From NCBI GenBank assembly GCA_022749295.1, contig CP062007.1:682001-746000 (forward strand): a stretch of 64,000 nt of DNA, in the 5' to 3' direction. A model generated the notes under the pieces. That model was not told the origin of the DNA. It did no database searches and worked only from the letters and a program-made list of their open reading frames with translations. Within the stretch, counting starts at the first letter, position 1. The number at the start of each line of letters is the position of its first letter. The DNA is from Flavobacteriaceae bacterium GSB9. Lineage in GTDB: Bacteria; Bacteroidota; Bacteroidia; Flavobacteriales; Flavobacteriaceae. Positions 9,478 through 20,315 of this stretch are shown here, piece by piece. Both the position numbers and the translations under genes were made by a program.

Positions 9478-12057
9478 CTAAAGCTTAATAATTTGCTTAA
9501 TCGTAAATTCAGAATGAGATGAAATTTTTAAGAAGTATATTCCTTTTTGTAAATGCGTAAAATAATTGATTCTTATAACGCCATTGTTATTAGTATGGTT
9601 ATTGTTATAAATTAAACGTCCGTTTAAATCGAATAATGTTATACCGATTTTCTGGTTATTTGGTTTTTGTTGTACGTGCAAATTAAAACTTGATTTGAAT
9701 GGGTTTGGCTCTATTAAAATGTTTTTCAATAATGATGATGTTTGTACCGATAGACTTTCACAAGCATCACCAATACCATTTCCATTACTATCTTCTTGTC
9801 CAGGATTAGAAACCTCCGGACAGTTATCCTCACAATCCAATACCCCATCAGAATCACTGTCTACCTCGCTATTAGGTATGCCATCTGCACAATCGTTATC
9901 TAATCCATCACAGATTTCTGGTGCTCCTGGATATATGGTATCATTTCCATCATTACAATCAGAATTATTATTAGACTCACCAGAACCCGGACTACTATTA
10001 ACTGACTCTACTATAGTTGATGAACCATAACCGTCTTCATCACTATCCAGATACCACTGATATAATCCATCACAGTTTTCGTCAATACCATTAGCTACAA
10101 TATCTGTTGCTTCAGGGTTTATGGATGCATTACTATCATTACAATCTAAGGCATTGTCTGATTCACCTAAGCCCGGACTGCTGTTATCCGACTGAATAAT
10201 GGTTAATGAGCCATAATTATCGTCATCATTATCCTGATACCACTGGTATAAACCATCACAATTTTCATCAATACCATTGGCTACCACTTCGGTAGCGCCT
10301 GGGTTAACCGCATTTGTATTATCATTACAATCTGCACTATTTGCCACATAGCCATTAGGCTTGGTATTAGCAAGTGTGGTTTGGTTTATATCGCCATAGC
10401 CGTCATCATCAGCATCTCGATACCAGGTTTTAATATCACTACCATCACAGTCTTCGTCTATATTGTTATCCGGTACTTCTGTCGCTCCAGGGTAAATATA
10501 ATTTTTAGTGTCGTCACAGTCACCCTGATTTTCCGAAAAACCATCACCATCATCATCCACATCAGCCGAGCTATCCAAAGTTGAAGGATTACAATCATCA
10601 TCTTTACCATTATCAGGTATTTCTGTTGCACCCGGATTCACATCAGGATCATCATCATCGCAGTCTGTATTGTTTATCACATATCCTGGTAAGGGGCCAT
10701 CACAGACAAACTCTAACACATTAGGATTTCCAAAACCATCACCATCACTATCGGCGTAATAGGTTGTAAAGCTAAGTCCTTCATCAACCTGTCCATCACA
10801 ATTATTATCTAACCCGTCACATATTTCTTCAGCTCCAGGGAAAATGGATGCATTACCATCATTACAATCAACAGCAGGATTATTACCATAACCATCGCCA
10901 TCAGCATCAGTAGTTTCAGTACTAGACCACAATTTTACTATAAAGTCAGGATTAGTAGCAGAAAACCCTTGTGAATATACCCTAAAATAATAGGTTTGGC
11001 CAATGGTTAAATTATTAAAGTTAATCGCTTCGGTAGTTGGGGAAAGTCCACCATTATTATCACTACAATCCAAAAATGTTAGTCCATTGCAATCACCCGA
11101 AAATAAACTTAACCTGCCATCAAATAAGGGTTCCAAGGTAATATTTATATCGGTTGTTTGAGCCAAAAACCAGTACCAGACATCATCACGGGCATTAGCA
11201 TTTTTAACATTACACGTCTCGGCACCAATATCAGTTCCTGCTCCTCCTAAAACAGACCCAACAATTTCGGTTGCCGAAGTTGCGTCAGCAACACCAGTTT
11301 CCTCAATTATGGCTATGGCCCCACTACAAAAATCATTAGGCGGCGGGTCTGCTGATAATGTTGTTATATTTGGTGAAATTAAAAAGTTGCTATAATCTCC
11401 CGATCCACAATTGGAGTGGATAGCCACCTGATAAGTGGTGTTTGCCATCAATGCATTTTCACCTGAGGAAGCCTCCAATACCCCTCCCGTCGATCCTTTA
11501 ACCACGTGGTCGTTTGTTCCAGGAGTAAATCCAGTTTTACCAATTTCCCAATCGTAATCTGAAGGGCTTGGCCCGGTACTTGGCGCGTTCCAATAAAAAT
11601 CCAACTTTGTGTTGGACAAGTAGCTTACCCTTGGGGCTTCGGGTTTGTAGCAAGTTGGTACCTTTTGTAAATTAACGGTATGCGTATTACTGTCACTATC
11701 ACAGCTATTGCTTAAATGAATGATTACCCGAATTTCTCCCGTGGGAATATCAGCTGACTGGAAGGTATAAGTTAAAGGTGAAACACTTTCGGCCAAAACC
11801 TCACTTCCAGAAGCGTTTCTTATCGTTATGAAATCGTTGTTGTTAAGATACTCGGACGTAAACGTATATTTTTCTTCTAAAATGTTGGTCACCGTTACAT
11901 ATTCTCCGGCAAAGATGGAGCCAGTTACCAACTCCACATCTTCCGTGTTTTTAGCCGTATAACTGGGTACATTTGTTGTATTACTATTACAATTTTGAGC
12001 GTATATGTTTTTTGCTAAAAAAAAGATAAGTGTTAAAAGATAGATTTTTTTCATCAT
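9478..12057 (-). CDS. T9SS-sorted MopE/TSP3-like repeat protein, paralogue of the giant neighbour
   Basis: About 859 residues. The start is the first of two ATGs (12057, 12054); a TTG sits just before them. A signal peptide ends near IYAQ. Residues up to about 380 match the N-terminus of the giant protein nearly residue for residue and in places almost base for base. Asp-rich modules with DADGDGYG, DCNDGN and CDGLDNNCDG follow, to about residue 760. The last 80 residues begin near IEPNPFKSSF and end in a basic tail (IKQIIKL), typical of a type A T9SS C-terminal sorting domain. The product should be exported through the outer membrane and attached to the surface. It has far fewer modules than its neighbour and may resemble the unexpanded form. 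The precise role is unknown. Confidence 0.9.
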   Translation of the reverse strand: MMKKIYLLTLIFFLAKNIYAQNCNSNTTNVPSYTAKNTEDVELVTGSIFAGEYVTVTNILEEKYTFTSEYLNNNDFITIRNASGSEVLAESVSPLTYTFQSADIPTGEIRVIIHLSNSCDSDSNTHTVNLQKVPTCYKPEAPRVSYLSNTKLDFYWNAPSTGPSPSDYDWEIGKTGFTPGTNDHVVKGSTGGVLEASSGENALMANTTYQVAIHSNCGSGDYSNFLISPNITTLSADPPPNDFCSGAIAIIEETGVADATSATEIVGSVLGGAGTDIGAETCNVKNANARDDVWYWFLAQTTDINITLEPLFDGRLSLFSGDCNGLTFLDCSDNNGGLSPTTEAINFNNLTIGQTYYFRVYSQGFSATNPDFIVKLWSSTETTDADGDGYGNNPAVDCNDGNASIFPGAEEICDGLDNNCDGQVDEGLSFTTYYADSDGDGFGNPNVLEFVCDGPLPGYVINNTDCDDDDPDVNPGATEIPDNGKDDDCNPSTLDSSADVDDDGDGFSENQGDCDDTKNYIYPGATEVPDNNIDEDCDGSDIKTWYRDADDDGYGDINQTTLANTKPNGYVANSADCNDNTNAVNPGATEVVANGIDENCDGLYQWYQDNDDDNYGSLTIIQSDNSSPGLGESDNALDCNDSNASINPEATDIVANGIDENCDGLYQWYLDSDEDGYGSSTIVESVNSSPGSGESNNNSDCNDGNDTIYPGAPEICDGLDNDCADGIPNSEVDSDSDGVLDCEDNCPEVSNPGQEDSNGNGIGDACESLSVQTSSLLKNILIEPNPFKSSFNLHVQQKPNNQKIGITLFDLNGRLIYNNNHTNNNGVIRINYFTHLQKGIYFLKISSHSEFTIKQIIKL

Positions 12058-12258
12058 CAAAAGGTTAAGTGGCTTATCATAAATATATTACATTATTATG
12101 GTAAATACATATAATGAAGATATATGGCAAAAAAAATTGATGATCTGTTATCATCACATCCCTTAAAAATGGTGTATTTTGAATTTTAAAATTAGGACAC
12201 CATCAAATAGGCTTATGGAACAATTATAAGTAGTATATATCACTTAATTTATTCATAT

Positions 12259-12290
12259 AAAAAAGAGGGCAACCTAAGCTGCCCTCTTTT
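12259..12290 (-). terminator. Intrinsic terminator after the 2037-codon adhesin gene
   Basis: An inverted repeat AAAAGAGGGC/GCCCTCTTTT with a short loop lies just beyond the adhesin stop codon at 12319. A run of T follows on the minus strand. The stem is symmetrical, so it may also work in the other direction. Confidence 0.85.
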
Positions 12291-12318
12291 ATAATAGGTA
12301 AACTATACAATGATATGA

Positions 12319-15300
12319 TCATTGTTCTGTTGAGGATACAATTTTCTTAACAAGTATTTCTTTACTAGTACTCAACTTGATGAAGTATAATTGATCATCT
12401 GTTCTTGATAAATCAATGGTGGTCGTATCATAAGTTCCTTTAATATAACTGTTATTTTCAGCTTGTCTTATTAAAGCCCCTTTAATATCGTATACATCGA
12501 TTTTTACATTGGTATCATACTCAAATTTATAACCAACGTTCACTTCATTTTCAAATGGTACTGGGTAAGCCGTAAAACTTACTTTATCTCCACTGCTTTT
12601 ACCCCATCCATCTGTATTAACATTACACTCAGCTTCATTAAATGGAGCATTAGGCATATCGAATTCATAGGTGTTCGCTAAGCCAGGTAACTCTGCTCCG
12701 TTAGGCACATCATAATCACATACTACGGCATGAGCTATGAAATAGAAATCACCTGAAGCTTGAATTGGCGGAGTGATTAATTTATCATCAACATAGCCTA
12801 AATCACCTGAATTAAAACTGTATTGTCCAGGTGCCACTGTATAGGCTCCACTTTTAGTCTTTGGATAAGGATCACAGCCAACCCAAACATGGGCTTCTGA
12901 AATCACAAAGGTTTCACCATCACCAAATAAGTCGTATTCCACTACCACTTCTCCTGGTTCAGCTAATCCTTCACCATAATAAAGTCTTACCCAACCAACA
13001 TGCGTACCCTTACTTAAGTCACAACGTCCGGCTCCTCTAAATAATTCAAATTCATAAGTTCCTTCTTCTGTGATTTTGTTGGTCCAACCCCAACGTCTAA
13101 AGCCATCATTTCGGAAACAACTACTAACATCTGGATTTACACTATAAAAACCATCATTATCAGGTCCCATAGTTTCTACACCAAAGGCTGTTTCACAATT
13201 AGGTGCACAATCGTAGTATCTCGCTGTTGTTGTACATTCTGAATAACAAAATGTTGGAGCAGTTTTAGATGTTATTCTTACTGTAAACACTTCACCATCG
13301 GCCACATTATCTGCAGTGGCATTTGGCATATCAGCATTAGTAATTATAGCACTACCATTACTAGTCCATTGATAGGTATATAAATTAGTATCTGCTGGTG
13401 TTACACTAAGACCTAGTGTTTGACCAAGACATAAACCAAGTTCAAGACCTTCAGATGAATTGGCTGCGGTACACCCTGGATTAGGGTTAATAGTAATTAC
13501 CACATCCTCGTCATCAGCTGGACAATCACCATTAGCAGCTACTGTATAAGTAAATGTATGATCTCCTGTGGCATAAGCACCCAAGTCAATCGGGCTACTT
13601 ACGTTGCCACCCATATAAGTCCATTGGCCTCCTGCATCTTCACCACTTAATAAAGCATCTAAATCAACAGATGATAATCCTGAATCTGACTCACAATATG
13701 CATCATCTTGACCTGTTCCTGCTGTTGGCTGGCTGTAAATAATGATATCTACAGATTCATTATCACCTGGACAATCACCGTTTGCCCCTACTGTATACGT
13801 GAACGTGTGGGTGGTATCCAACGCATAAGCACTCAAATCGATTGGGCTGCTTACATTGCCATTGGCATCAGTCCACTGACCTCCTGCATCTTCTCCTGTC
13901 AATAAAGCAAACAGATCTACATTTGAAACATCTTCGGTCTCACAGTAAGAATCATCTTGACCTGTTCCGGCTGTTGGCTGGCTGTAAATAATGATATCTA
14001 CAGATTCATTATCACCTGGACAATCACCGTTTGCCCCTACTGTATACGTGAACGTGTGGGTGGTATCCAACGCATAAGCACTCAAATCGATTGGGCTGCT
14101 TACATTGCCATTGGCATCAGTCCACTGACCTCCTGCATCTTCTCCTGTCAATAAAGCAAACAGATCTACATTTGAAACATCTTCGGTCTCACAGTAAGAA
14201 TCATCTTGACCTGTTCCGGCTGTTGGCTGGCTGTAAATAATGATATCTACAGATTCATTATCACCTGGACAATCACCGTTTGCCCCTACTGTATACGTGA
14301 ACGTGTGGGTGGTATCCAACGCATAAGCACTCAAATCGATTGGGCTGCTTACATTGCCATTGGCATCAGTCCACTGACCTCCTGCATCTTCTCCTGTCAA
14401 TAAAGCAAACAGATCTACATTTGAAACATCTTCGGTCTCACAGTAAGAATCATCTTGGCCTGTTCCGGCTGTTGGCTGGCTGTAAATAATGATATCTACA
14501 GATTCATTATCACCTGGACAATCACCGTTTGCCCCTACTGTATACGTGAACGTGTGGGTGGTATCCAACGCATAAGCACTCAAATCGATTGGGCTGCTTA
14601 CATTGCCATTGGCATCAGTCCACTGACCTCCTGCATCTTCTCCTGTCAATAAAGCAAACAGATCTACATTTGAAACATCTTCGGTCTCACAGTAAGAATC
14701 ATCTTGACCTGTTCCGGCTGTTGGCTGGCTGTAAATAATGATATCTACAGATTCATTATCACCTGGACAATCACCGTTTGCCCCTACTGTATACGTGAAC
14801 GTGTGGGTGGTATCCAACGCATAAGCACTCAAATCGATTGGGCTGCTTACGTTACCATTGGCATCAGTCCACTGACCTCCTGCATCTTCTCCTGTCAATA
14901 AAGCAAACAGATCTACATTTGAAACATCTTCGGTCTCACAGTAAGAATCATCTTGACCTGTTCCGGCTGTTGGCTGGCTATAGATGATGATATCTACTGA
15001 CTCATCATCGCCTGGACAATCGCCGTTGCCTCCCACTGTATACGTGAACGTGTGGGTAGTATCCAATGCATAAGCACTCAAATCGATTGGGCTGCTTACG
15101 TTACCATTGGCATCAGTCCACTGACCTCCTGCATCTTCTCCTGTCAATAAAGCAAACAGATCTACATTTGAAACATCTTCGGTCTCACAATAAGAATCAT
15201 CTTGACCTGTTCCGGCTGTTGGATCACCGTATATTATGATATCCACTGACTCATCATCGCCTGGACAGTCGCCATTGGCTCCCACTGTATAAGTGAACGT

Positions 15301-18300
15301 GTGGGTAGTATCCAATGCATAAGCACTCAAGTCGATTGGGCTATTTACATTGCCGCCCATATAAGTCCATTGGCCTCCTGCATCTTCTCCTGTCAATAAA
15401 GCAAACAGATCTACATTTGAAACATCTTCGGTCTCACAATAAGAATCATCTTGACCTGCTCCGGCTGTTGGCTGGCTGTAAATAATGATATCTACAGATT
15501 CATTATCACCTGGACAATCACCGTTTGCCCCTACTGTATACGTGAACGTGTGGGTGGTATCCAACGCATAAGCACTCAAATCGATTGGGCTGCTTACATT
15601 GCCATTGGCATCAGTCCACTGACCTCCTGCATCTTCTCCTGTCAATAAAGCAAACAGATCTACATTTGAAACATCTTCGGTCTCACAATAAGAATCATCT
15701 TGGCCTGTTCCGGCTGTTGGCTGGCTGTAAATAATGATATCTACAGATTCATTATCACCTGGACAATCACCGTTTGCCCCTACTGTATACGTGAACGTGT
15801 GGGTGGTATCCAACGCATAAGCACTCAAATCGATTGGGCTGCTTACATTGCCATTGGCATCAGTCCACTGACCTCCTGCATCTTCTCCTGTCAATAAAGC
15901 AAACAGATCTACATTTGAAACATCTTCGGTCTCACAATAAGAATCATCTTGGCCTGTTCCGGCTGTTGGCTGGCTGTAAATAATGATATCTACAGATTCA
16001 TTATCACCTGGACAATCACCGTTTGCCCCTACTGTATACGTGAACGTGTGGGTGGTATCCAACGCATAAGCACTCAAATCGATTGGGCTGCTTACATTGC
16101 CATTGGCATCAGTCCACTGACCTCCTGCATCTTCTCCTGTCAATAAAGCAAACAGATCTACATTTGAAACATCTTCGGTCTCACAATAAGAATCATCTTG
16201 GCCTGTTCCGGCTGTTGGCTGGCTGTAAATAATGATATCCACAGACTCATTGTCACCTGGACAATCACCGTTAGCCCCTACTGTATACGTGAACGTGTGG
16301 GTGGTATCCAACGCATAAGCACTCAAATCGATTGGGCTGCTTACGTTGCCATTGGCATCAGTCCACTGACCTCCTGCATCTTCTCCTGTCAATAAAGCAA
16401 ACAGATCTACATTTGAAACATCTTCGGTCTCACAATAGGAATCATCTTGACTTGTTCCCGCTGTTGGCTGGCTGTAAATAATGATATCCACAGACTCATT
16501 GTCACCTGGACAATCACCGTTTGCCCCTACTGTATAAGTAAACGTATGGGTGGTATCCAATGCATAACCACTCAAATCGATTGGGCTGCTTACGTTGCCA
16601 TTGGCATCAGTCCACTGACCTCCTGCATCTTCACCTGTCAATAAAGCAAACAGATCTACATTTGAAACATCTTCGGTCTCACAATAAGAATCATCTTGAC
16701 CTGTTCCCGCTGTTGGCTGGTCATAAACAGTAACGGTAAAAGAAGTTTTACTATAACATTGGCTACCAGTACGAACACTACGTATCCAAATTGTTTTTGG
16801 ACTGTCACCAACGGACACACTATAACTTCCTGGAGTACCAATACCTGAACTCATAAGATTATCTGCGTCAGCCTCACTTTCATGAAATGTTCTTGTCGTA
16901 TCAGGTTCTGGTGTACTATTCGCTTCATCAATAGCTGTTGTCAAGTCAAATGCATGTTGATCATCGCCATCTTCACAAGATGTTAGCGGATCTGCAGCAA
17001 TTTCCGGTGGTCCACCAAGAAATCCGAACAAATAAGGTCCGGCAAAGTCTTTTAACTCAGAACCAAAGGCACTCTCATTTGGCCCACCACCACTACTACG
17101 GGTTTTAACCAATAAACTACCTAATATATTAGAACAAGGATCTTGAACCCCTCTTCTGTCTAATCCAAAAGCCGTCAAATTTAGACCGATTTCAACAAAT
17201 TGATAGCGTTCATAATCTGTAACCCAATCTGGTCCAGATCCTTCAAAGGTACCCCATGGTGGTCCTAATGTGGTAGATCCAGCTGCATCAACAAAATTAT
17301 CATTAGCTCTACCCCACATATTAGTGACAGTTGGATCTTTAGGGTTAATAGCGGCGTAACCAAATTCACCTGAGTCTCCCTCTTGTTCAAACGCGACATT
17401 TTTGTCAACATTAAAAGGTCTGCCATCCCAGGTATTATCATAATTATTAAAAGTAGTTTCGCTCATCCAAACTCTGATTCTGATAGAAGGCACATTTCCT
17501 CCGTTAATATAATCCACCGAGACAATAATGGTCCCTGGAATCATAATTTCTCCATCGTCACCACCTCCGGGAGCATTATCAGCTCCGTCTGGATCGAAAG
17601 TCCAGGCGGTACGTCCGGCATCAGGGCCGAGTTTAGCTGGGTTACTAAGATCTGCAACCGTTTCTAATCCTACTCGAAAAAATTCGAAATCCAGATGCTT
17701 GTTACCGTTGGTAACCGCTAATGAAGCACCTGCATATGCGAAAAGTTCATCAAAAGGTCTGTCATCTAGAGGAAAACCAGGATTGGTTGTAGGGTCATGC
17801 GGATTAGTACCTCGCAAATGTGCATACACATCCACAATATCCGTTTTTTGAGGCACACTTCCCATAGTACCTATAGTCCAATTAGCTGGATTATTAGAAT
17901 TTTTATCCGCTCCTCCTGCAAAATAAGAGGTTTCAGCACTACCACCAGATGTATAGGTATCACGCCCGTAAACGGCATCCAGCCATAAATAAGGGGTTCC
18001 ATTCCCCAAAACAACTGGAAAAGGTAGTCCTGGCACATTAAGGTTCCATACCGATTGTCTAAGCTCAATCGCAACATTATCGGTATCGTTCGGAACGTCA
18101 GGATCGGAATCTGGATTACCGCCATTAGCACTACCAAATTCATCGATTACTCCTAAGCCCGAGGGCCCCTCGAACCAGTCATCAATTCCTGAAGGATCTC
18201 CTGGAAGTAGATCAACCGGATTTCCAACATTCGGAAATTGTAATACCCCTGAATAGACATCCGCTTCAACACCAAAATTGGCCTGAACCGTAGATGAACC

Positions 18301-18432
18301 TACATCCTGTGCATAAAAAGATTGTGTTGAAAGTCCGAAACAGAGTAAGGACAAACAACACAATACAAATGTCTTGTACGATTTACTGACCAAGTCAATA
18401 AAGTCGTTATTCGTAATTTTGTACATAAACAT
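12319..18432 (-). CDS. Large T9SS-sorted adhesin-like protein with thirteen 83-residue repeats
   Basis: 2037 residues. A long N-terminal signal peptide has a hydrophobic core at about 20-38 and ends near SFYAQ. Residues 45-560 form a unique region with a non-repeated beta-rich look. Thirteen tandem repeats of 83 residues follow, each starting PTAG, with a conserved Cys near position 12 and another near 69 and the words GGQWTD and HTFTYTVG; these resemble the Ig-like or gliding-motility-associated repeats of Bacteroidota surface proteins. About 300 unique residues come next, then a sorting domain starting near AYPVPFENEV and ending in a strand-rich tail. A surface adhesin or structural role is inferred. 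An ATG six bases downstream (18426) is an alternative start. It is followed by a clear terminator. Confidence 0.9.
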   Translation of the reverse strand: MFMYKITNNDFIDLVSKSYKTFVLCCLSLLCFGLSTQSFYAQDVGSSTVQANFGVEADVYSGVLQFPNVGNPVDLLPGDPSGIDDWFEGPSGLGVIDEFGSANGGNPDSDPDVPNDTDNVAIELRQSVWNLNVPGLPFPVVLGNGTPYLWLDAVYGRDTYTSGGSAETSYFAGGADKNSNNPANWTIGTMGSVPQKTDIVDVYAHLRGTNPHDPTTNPGFPLDDRPFDELFAYAGASLAVTNGNKHLDFEFFRVGLETVADLSNPAKLGPDAGRTAWTFDPDGADNAPGGGDDGEIMIPGTIIVSVDYINGGNVPSIRIRVWMSETTFNNYDNTWDGRPFNVDKNVAFEQEGDSGEFGYAAINPKDPTVTNMWGRANDNFVDAAGSTTLGPPWGTFEGSGPDWVTDYERYQFVEIGLNLTAFGLDRRGVQDPCSNILGSLLVKTRSSGGGPNESAFGSELKDFAGPYLFGFLGGPPEIAADPLTSCEDGDDQHAFDLTTAIDEANSTPEPDTTRTFHESEADADNLMSSGIGTPGSYSVSVGDSPKTIWIRSVRTGSQCYSKTSFTVTVYDQPTAGTGQDDSYCETEDVSNVDLFALLTGEDAGGQWTDANGNVSSPIDLSGYALDTTHTFTYTVGANGDCPGDNESVDIIIYSQPTAGTSQDDSYCETEDVSNVDLFALLTGEDAGGQWTDANGNVSSPIDLSAYALDTTHTFTYTVGANGDCPGDNESVDIIIYSQPTAGTGQDDSYCETEDVSNVDLFALLTGEDAGGQWTDANGNVSSPIDLSAYALDTTHTFTYTVGANGDCPGDNESVDIIIYSQPTAGTGQDDSYCETEDVSNVDLFALLTGEDAGGQWTDANGNVSSPIDLSAYALDTTHTFTYTVGANGDCPGDNESVDIIIYSQPTAGTGQDDSYCETEDVSNVDLFALLTGEDAGGQWTDANGNVSSPIDLSAYALDTTHTFTYTVGANGDCPGDNESVDIIIYSQPTAGAGQDDSYCETEDVSNVDLFALLTGEDAGGQWTYMGGNVNSPIDLSAYALDTTHTFTYTVGANGDCPGDDESVDIIIYGDPTAGTGQDDSYCETEDVSNVDLFALLTGEDAGGQWTDANGNVSSPIDLSAYALDTTHTFTYTVGGNGDCPGDDESVDIIIYSQPTAGTGQDDSYCETEDVSNVDLFALLTGEDAGGQWTDANGNVSSPIDLSAYALDTTHTFTYTVGANGDCPGDNESVDIIIYSQPTAGTGQDDSYCETEDVSNVDLFALLTGEDAGGQWTDANGNVSSPIDLSAYALDTTHTFTYTVGANGDCPGDNESVDIIIYSQPTAGTGQDDSYCETEDVSNVDLFALLTGEDAGGQWTDANGNVSSPIDLSAYALDTTHTFTYTVGANGDCPGDNESVDIIIYSQPTAGTGQDDSYCETEDVSNVDLFALLTGEDAGGQWTDANGNVSSPIDLSAYALDTTHTFTYTVGANGDCPGDNESVDIIIYSQPTAGTGQDDSYCETEDVSNVDLFALLTGEDAGGQWTDANGNVSSPIDLSAYALDTTHTFTYTVGANGDCPGDNESVDIIIYSQPTAGTGQDDAYCESDSGLSSVDLDALLSGEDAGGQWTYMGGNVSSPIDLGAYATGDHTFTYTVAANGDCPADDEDVVITINPNPGCTAANSSEGLELGLCLGQTLGLSVTPADTNLYTYQWTSNGSAIITNADMPNATADNVADGEVFTVRITSKTAPTFCYSECTTTARYYDCAPNCETAFGVETMGPDNDGFYSVNPDVSSCFRNDGFRRWGWTNKITEEGTYEFELFRGAGRCDLSKGTHVGWVRLYYGEGLAEPGEVVVEYDLFGDGETFVISEAHVWVGCDPYPKTKSGAYTVAPGQYSFNSGDLGYVDDKLITPPIQASGDFYFIAHAVVCDYDVPNGAELPGLANTYEFDMPNAPFNEAECNVNTDGWGKSSGDKVSFTAYPVPFENEVNVGYKFEYDTNVKIDVYDIKGALIRQAENNSYIKGTYDTTTIDLSRTDDQLYFIKLSTSKEILVKKIVSSTEQ
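13480..16716 (-). repeat. 249-bp (83-codon) tandem repeat, 13 units
   Basis: Twelve units run from 16716 down to 13729 at exactly 249 bases each, and a diverged thirteenth fills 13480-13728. Most differ by only a few bases. Unit 6 (about 15223-15471) and the last unit carry TYMGGNV where the others have TDANGNV. The + strand shows a matching 65-codon ORF in most units, which is only an antisense shadow. Confidence 0.95.
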
Positions 18433-19381
18433 AGCATTTAAATTAAGTTAATAAATGAGTTTACATAACAATAAAGTAAGTCATAGAAAGAGTGTTTATA
18501 TTTTATTTTTCAATAAAACACACACTACAAGGTACGTAAGTACTATAGAAGAATTGGGCATTCAATAATTGCTATTAATCAAATGCTTTAATCATTTTAA
18601 TGTGCTATTAACTAAATGATTCTCGTGGAAAGAATATTATAAATTGTGTTCGTTAGTTTTTTTAAATTTGTTTGGCTTTCCCTAAAAGTAGTAAATATTT
18701 TGGATTAAAGAAAAGATTTTAATGTCAATTTTTATTTTTTAGCTGTGCGACTTAAAATACCGATGTATTACAATATTTTTTAAAAAACATCCTCATAGAG
18801 TCTTTGCTTTACACTTTGTAAAATATTAAAAATCAAATACCTAGCAACCAATATTCTATCTGTTCGGACACGTGATTCTGTATTCATTTCCCGAAAATAT
18901 ACCCTAGGATTAAGCTACTTAAATCGATAGGTTGTATTAGACTATTATCGCTTTTAATATTACGTATTTTGCTCCAGTAATATTTGGATAGTAATATTTA
19001 CGGATTGAAATATTTGATCTACTTTTTAATAAAAAGTTTATTGGAAGTAGGGTTTGGAAAAACACTAATACCTCCCACTAATTTCTCTTTATTGATGCCT
19101 AGCGCTCCCGACACACATGCTTTTTGTATCATAAGGGCGATGTGTTTATTATTCTACCATTAATTTCACGTTTTGGATGCCTTTAAAAAGAAATGGACAA
19201 AAACACTCAAAAACAAACGATTACAACAAATTTTAAAATTTAAGTTTGTTACCATTAAACATTAAATTTAGAAAACCAAGTAACACATCATAATACATTT
19301 TTGAACGTTCATCTAAAAAAAAAATGGCTTATGGTTATTATTTGTAAATTAAGACATGTATAATTTGTTAACCCGTTTACC
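18433..19381. other. Long AT-rich intergenic region
   Basis: Nearly 950 bases separate the divergent adhesin and choice-of-anchor genes. No convincing ORF, RNA gene or strong hairpin was found. It presumably holds the promoters of both flanking genes. A weak TATAATTTG lies at 19359-19367, just before the start at 19382, but without a well-spaced upstream TTTG. Confidence 0.6.
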
Positions 19382-20200
19382 ATGAAAAAAATTACTTTTA
19401 TCCTTTCCTTTTTGGCTTTTCACGCCGCATATTCCCAAACAGTAGTTTGGTCTGATAATTTTAATGATTTAGATATTTCTGATTGGACCATCACTAATAC
19501 CGAAACCACTGACGATGGTTTTGATTGGAACGCTCAATTTGAGGCTAATCCAAATGTAAATGAAGAAGTCTTGACATCCGTATCGTATGATTTAAATGGT
19601 GATGTCAACTTAACTCCAGATAATTGGGCTATTTCTCCTAGTATCGATTTATCTAAGGCAAGTGGCACAATTACTTTAAAGTGGAAAGCCGCGGCACCTG
19701 ACACTGAATTTGACAATGAAAACTACTCGGTTTACATAGCAACTTCGCCTGCTACAAATGACTTAGAAAGTGGTACTTATATGAGTTATAATTTAACCGG
19801 TATTAACGTGCTCACAGAACAGACTATTGACCTGTCTGCATTTGCCGGTGAACCAAATTTGTATGTAGCTTTTAGGCACCATAACGCAGTACCAGACGAA
19901 GGTTTCACTATAAGCATTGATGATGTTTTAGTTGAAGCTGAAACCGTTTTGGGCTTAGAAGATATTGCTTTAAACGGACTTAAATATTGGCAAAACCACA
20001 GTACTAAAGCTTTACATTTTAAGTCTTCTATAAACATAAAGAGTATTGACCTTTACGATACCTCAGGAAAAAAACTTATGCATAAAAACACCAACCAAAA
20101 AAATATTGAAATTGACACCGACCGTCTGGCTGTTGGTGCTTACATTACAAAAGTTAATACCGATAATGCTACGAAACTTATCAAAGTAGTTCTTAACTAA
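19382..20200 (+). CDS. Secreted choice-of-anchor J-like protein with T9SS sorting domain
   Basis: 272 residues. A signal peptide ends near AAYSQ. Residues about 20-185 look like the choice-of-anchor J or cleaved-adhesin fold: an early FxDNFND motif, a DNWAISPSI segment, and an AFRHHN...IDDV ending typical of that family. The last 75 residues (LKYWQNHSTKALHF onward) form a short type A sorting domain with a DLYDTSGK motif and a final VVLN strand. The protein is likely exported by T9SS. It stands alone, divergent from the big adhesin gene. The substrate or partner is unknown. Confidence 0.82.
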   Translation: MKKITFILSFLAFHAAYSQTVVWSDNFNDLDISDWTITNTETTDDGFDWNAQFEANPNVNEEVLTSVSYDLNGDVNLTPDNWAISPSIDLSKASGTITLKWKAAAPDTEFDNENYSVYIATSPATNDLESGTYMSYNLTGINVLTEQTIDLSAFAGEPNLYVAFRHHNAVPDEGFTISIDDVLVEAETVLGLEDIALNGLKYWQNHSTKALHFKSSINIKSIDLYDTSGKKLMHKNTNQKNIEIDTDRLAVGAYITKVNTDNATKLIKVVLN

Positions 20201-20315
20201 AAGCAAGCAGCATATGCTTCGCACTAAACGATAGTAATGTTTGCTCTAAACTATTGTTAAAAATTAAAAATTGCTTTCATTATTATTTACTTTTACCGAA
20301 AATTAAAAGCGAATA

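Noticed and set aside
13708-16644. A family of 65-codon + strand ORFs repeating every 249 bases, nearly identical to each other
   Set aside because: They are antisense shadows of the 83-residue repeats of the minus-strand adhesin; their repetition follows from the array, and they have no independent start or terminator signals.
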